Of a stretch of DNA of 6,690 bases, positions 5,940-6,690 are shown in pieces (positions within the stretch are counted from its first letter, which is position 1; every line of letters starts with the position of its first letter). The stretch is from NCBI GenBank assembly GCA_030606385.1, contig JAUWGN010000058.1, forward strand, positions 1 through 6,690. Direction: 5' to 3'. The position numbers and the translations under genes were made by a program. The stretch comes from Dehalococcoidia bacterium (GTDB lineage Bacteria > Chloroflexota > Dehalococcoidia > GIF9 > AB-539-J10). Under the pieces are notes generated by a model. It was not told where the DNA came from. It searched no databases and was given only the letters and a program-made list of their open reading frames with translations.

Positions 5940-6690
5940 TCACAGTATCACCATGTTGTTTCTATGAATTATTTCATCGCCATAGTTATGCCCGAGGAGG
6001 GTTAATATCTGGTCAGAGTGGGCACCTTTAATGATAGCTAAATCGGCAGAGCTGTAATTGGAGACACCACAGCCGAGTTGGTTTCCTTGCTCATCGAGGA
6101 TATCCAGGATATCGCCACGCTGGAAATCGCCTTTTACTTCCCGGATGCCAGCGGGCAGCAGGCTCTTATTCTGCTCTTTGATGGCTGTTTCGGCGCCTTT
6201 GTCCACTGCTACTTTACCCTTGGAAGCCAGCCCGCTAAGCAACCATCTTTTCCTGCTCTCCATTTTACTGGTTTGTGGAGGGAAAAACGTGCCTACACCT
6301 TCTTCATTACTAATTTTTATTACTGCCTGAGGCTGTCGTCCATCGGCAATGATGACGCCTACCCCTGAGGAGGTGGCAAGCCTGGCAGCCTCGATCTTGG
6401 TTAGCATTCCGCCGGTTCCCTGGCGGTTAGCCGTTTTGCTGGCCAGATGCTCGATTTTGGAATCGATCTTGTCCACCCGGCGGATGAGTTGAGCCTCGGG
6501 GTTATCTTTCGGGTCGTCAGTATATAACCCTCCGATGTCTGTGAGCAATATGAGAAGGTCAGCGTCAACCAGATTGGCGACCATGGCGGAAAGATTATCA
6601 TTGTCCCCGAATTTGAGCTCTTCAATCTCATCCAGGGCAACAACATCGTTCTCATTGACGATGCAAATTACTCCCAGTTCGATCAATGCC
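5940..6690 (-). CDS. proB: Glutamate 5-kinase with C-terminal PUA domain (5'-truncated by window edge)
   Basis: ProB phosphorylates glutamate to gamma-glutamyl phosphate with ATP. It is the committed and usually proline-feedback-inhibited step, and it feeds the unstable product to ProA. About 249 C-terminal residues are visible. Full-length PUA-type enzymes have about 365-380, so roughly 115-130 N-terminal residues lie beyond the right edge. The frame stays open through base 6690, so the TTG at 6684-6686 is an internal Leu codon, not the start. The amino-acid-kinase part shows IVNENDVVA, FGDNDNLSA (FGDND at 6597-6611), LLTDIGGLYTDDP and GTGGMLTKIEAA (GTGGM at 6405-6419). RKRW (6243-6254) ends the kinase domain. 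The PUA domain, an RNA-binding-type fold common in bacterial ProB, spans about 5943-6167 with SLLPAGI, V-x-G-x-F-x-RGD and GVSNYSS. The stop TGA is 26 bp before proA. Promoter and 5' regulation are outside the window. Confidence 0.96.
   Translation of the reverse strand, partial: ALIELGVICIVNENDVVALDEIEELKFGDNDNLSAMVANLVDADLLILLTDIGGLYTDDPKDNPEAQLIRRVDKIDSKIEHLASKTANRQGTGGMLTKIEAARLATSSGVGVIIADGRQPQAVIKISNEEGVGTFFPPQTSKMESRKRWLLSGLASKGKVAVDKGAETAIKEQNKSLLPAGIREVKGDFQRGDILDILDEQGNQLGCGVSNYSSADLAIIKGAHSDQILTLLGHNYGDEIIHRNNMVIL

Noticed and set aside
5387..6368. Plus-strand open frames inside proA and proB.
   Set aside because: They are shadows of clearly conserved minus-strand enzymes; no independent coding evidence.
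6534..6539. ProB TDIGGLYT instead of the frequent TDIDGLYT.
   Set aside because: This position varies between species (E. coli has a different pair of residues here), so it is not evidence of an inactive enzyme.
6684..6686. TTG codon as a proB translation start.
   Set aside because: The frame stays open to the window edge, and the sequence here is the middle of the kinase domain just before the IVNEND motif. It is an internal Leu codon.

Overview
This window looks like a stretch of ordinary bacterial chromosome. It holds seven protein-coding genes in two convergent blocks. Moderate GC (near half by eye) and gene content suggest a free-living bacterium that makes its own proline. The protein flavour and the ruvC-ruvA arrangement are compatible with a Chloroflexota/Dehalococcoidia-type lineage. 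That placement is an impression only; the sequence holds no marker that proves it.

The plus-strand block covers 1-4642. It begins inside ruvC (Holliday-junction resolvase, N-terminus off the left edge). ruvA follows one base after the ruvC stop. Next come a DegV-family protein and uvrB (excinuclease ABC subunit B), with only 5 bp between them. After a 66-bp gap that contains a promoter-like sequence comes rph (ribonuclease PH). The first four genes read as one co-directional cluster dominated by DNA repair: branch migration and resolution (RuvA, RuvC) plus nucleotide excision repair (UvrB), with a lipid-binding-type DegV protein in between. ruvB does not follow ruvA here.

The minus-strand block covers 4639-6690. 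It is a proB-proA proline-biosynthesis operon. ProB (glutamate 5-kinase) runs off the right edge, and proA (glutamate-5-semialdehyde dehydrogenase) lies 26 bp downstream of it behind a strong Shine-Dalgarno. The two enzymes act consecutively: glutamate to gamma-glutamyl phosphate to glutamate semialdehyde. proA meets rph tail to tail, and their stop codons share bases, so no intergenic terminator exists between the two blocks.

Coding density is very high and no non-coding stretch exceeds about 70 bp. I saw no tRNA, rRNA, CRISPR array, insertion sequence, integrase or phage gene. I found no convincing undescribed system. The points worth a second look are the gene order (DegV in a repair cluster without ruvB), the altered ligand-pocket motifs of that DegV protein, a possible near-leaderless rph promoter, the overlapping convergent stops and a shortened loop in RNase PH.
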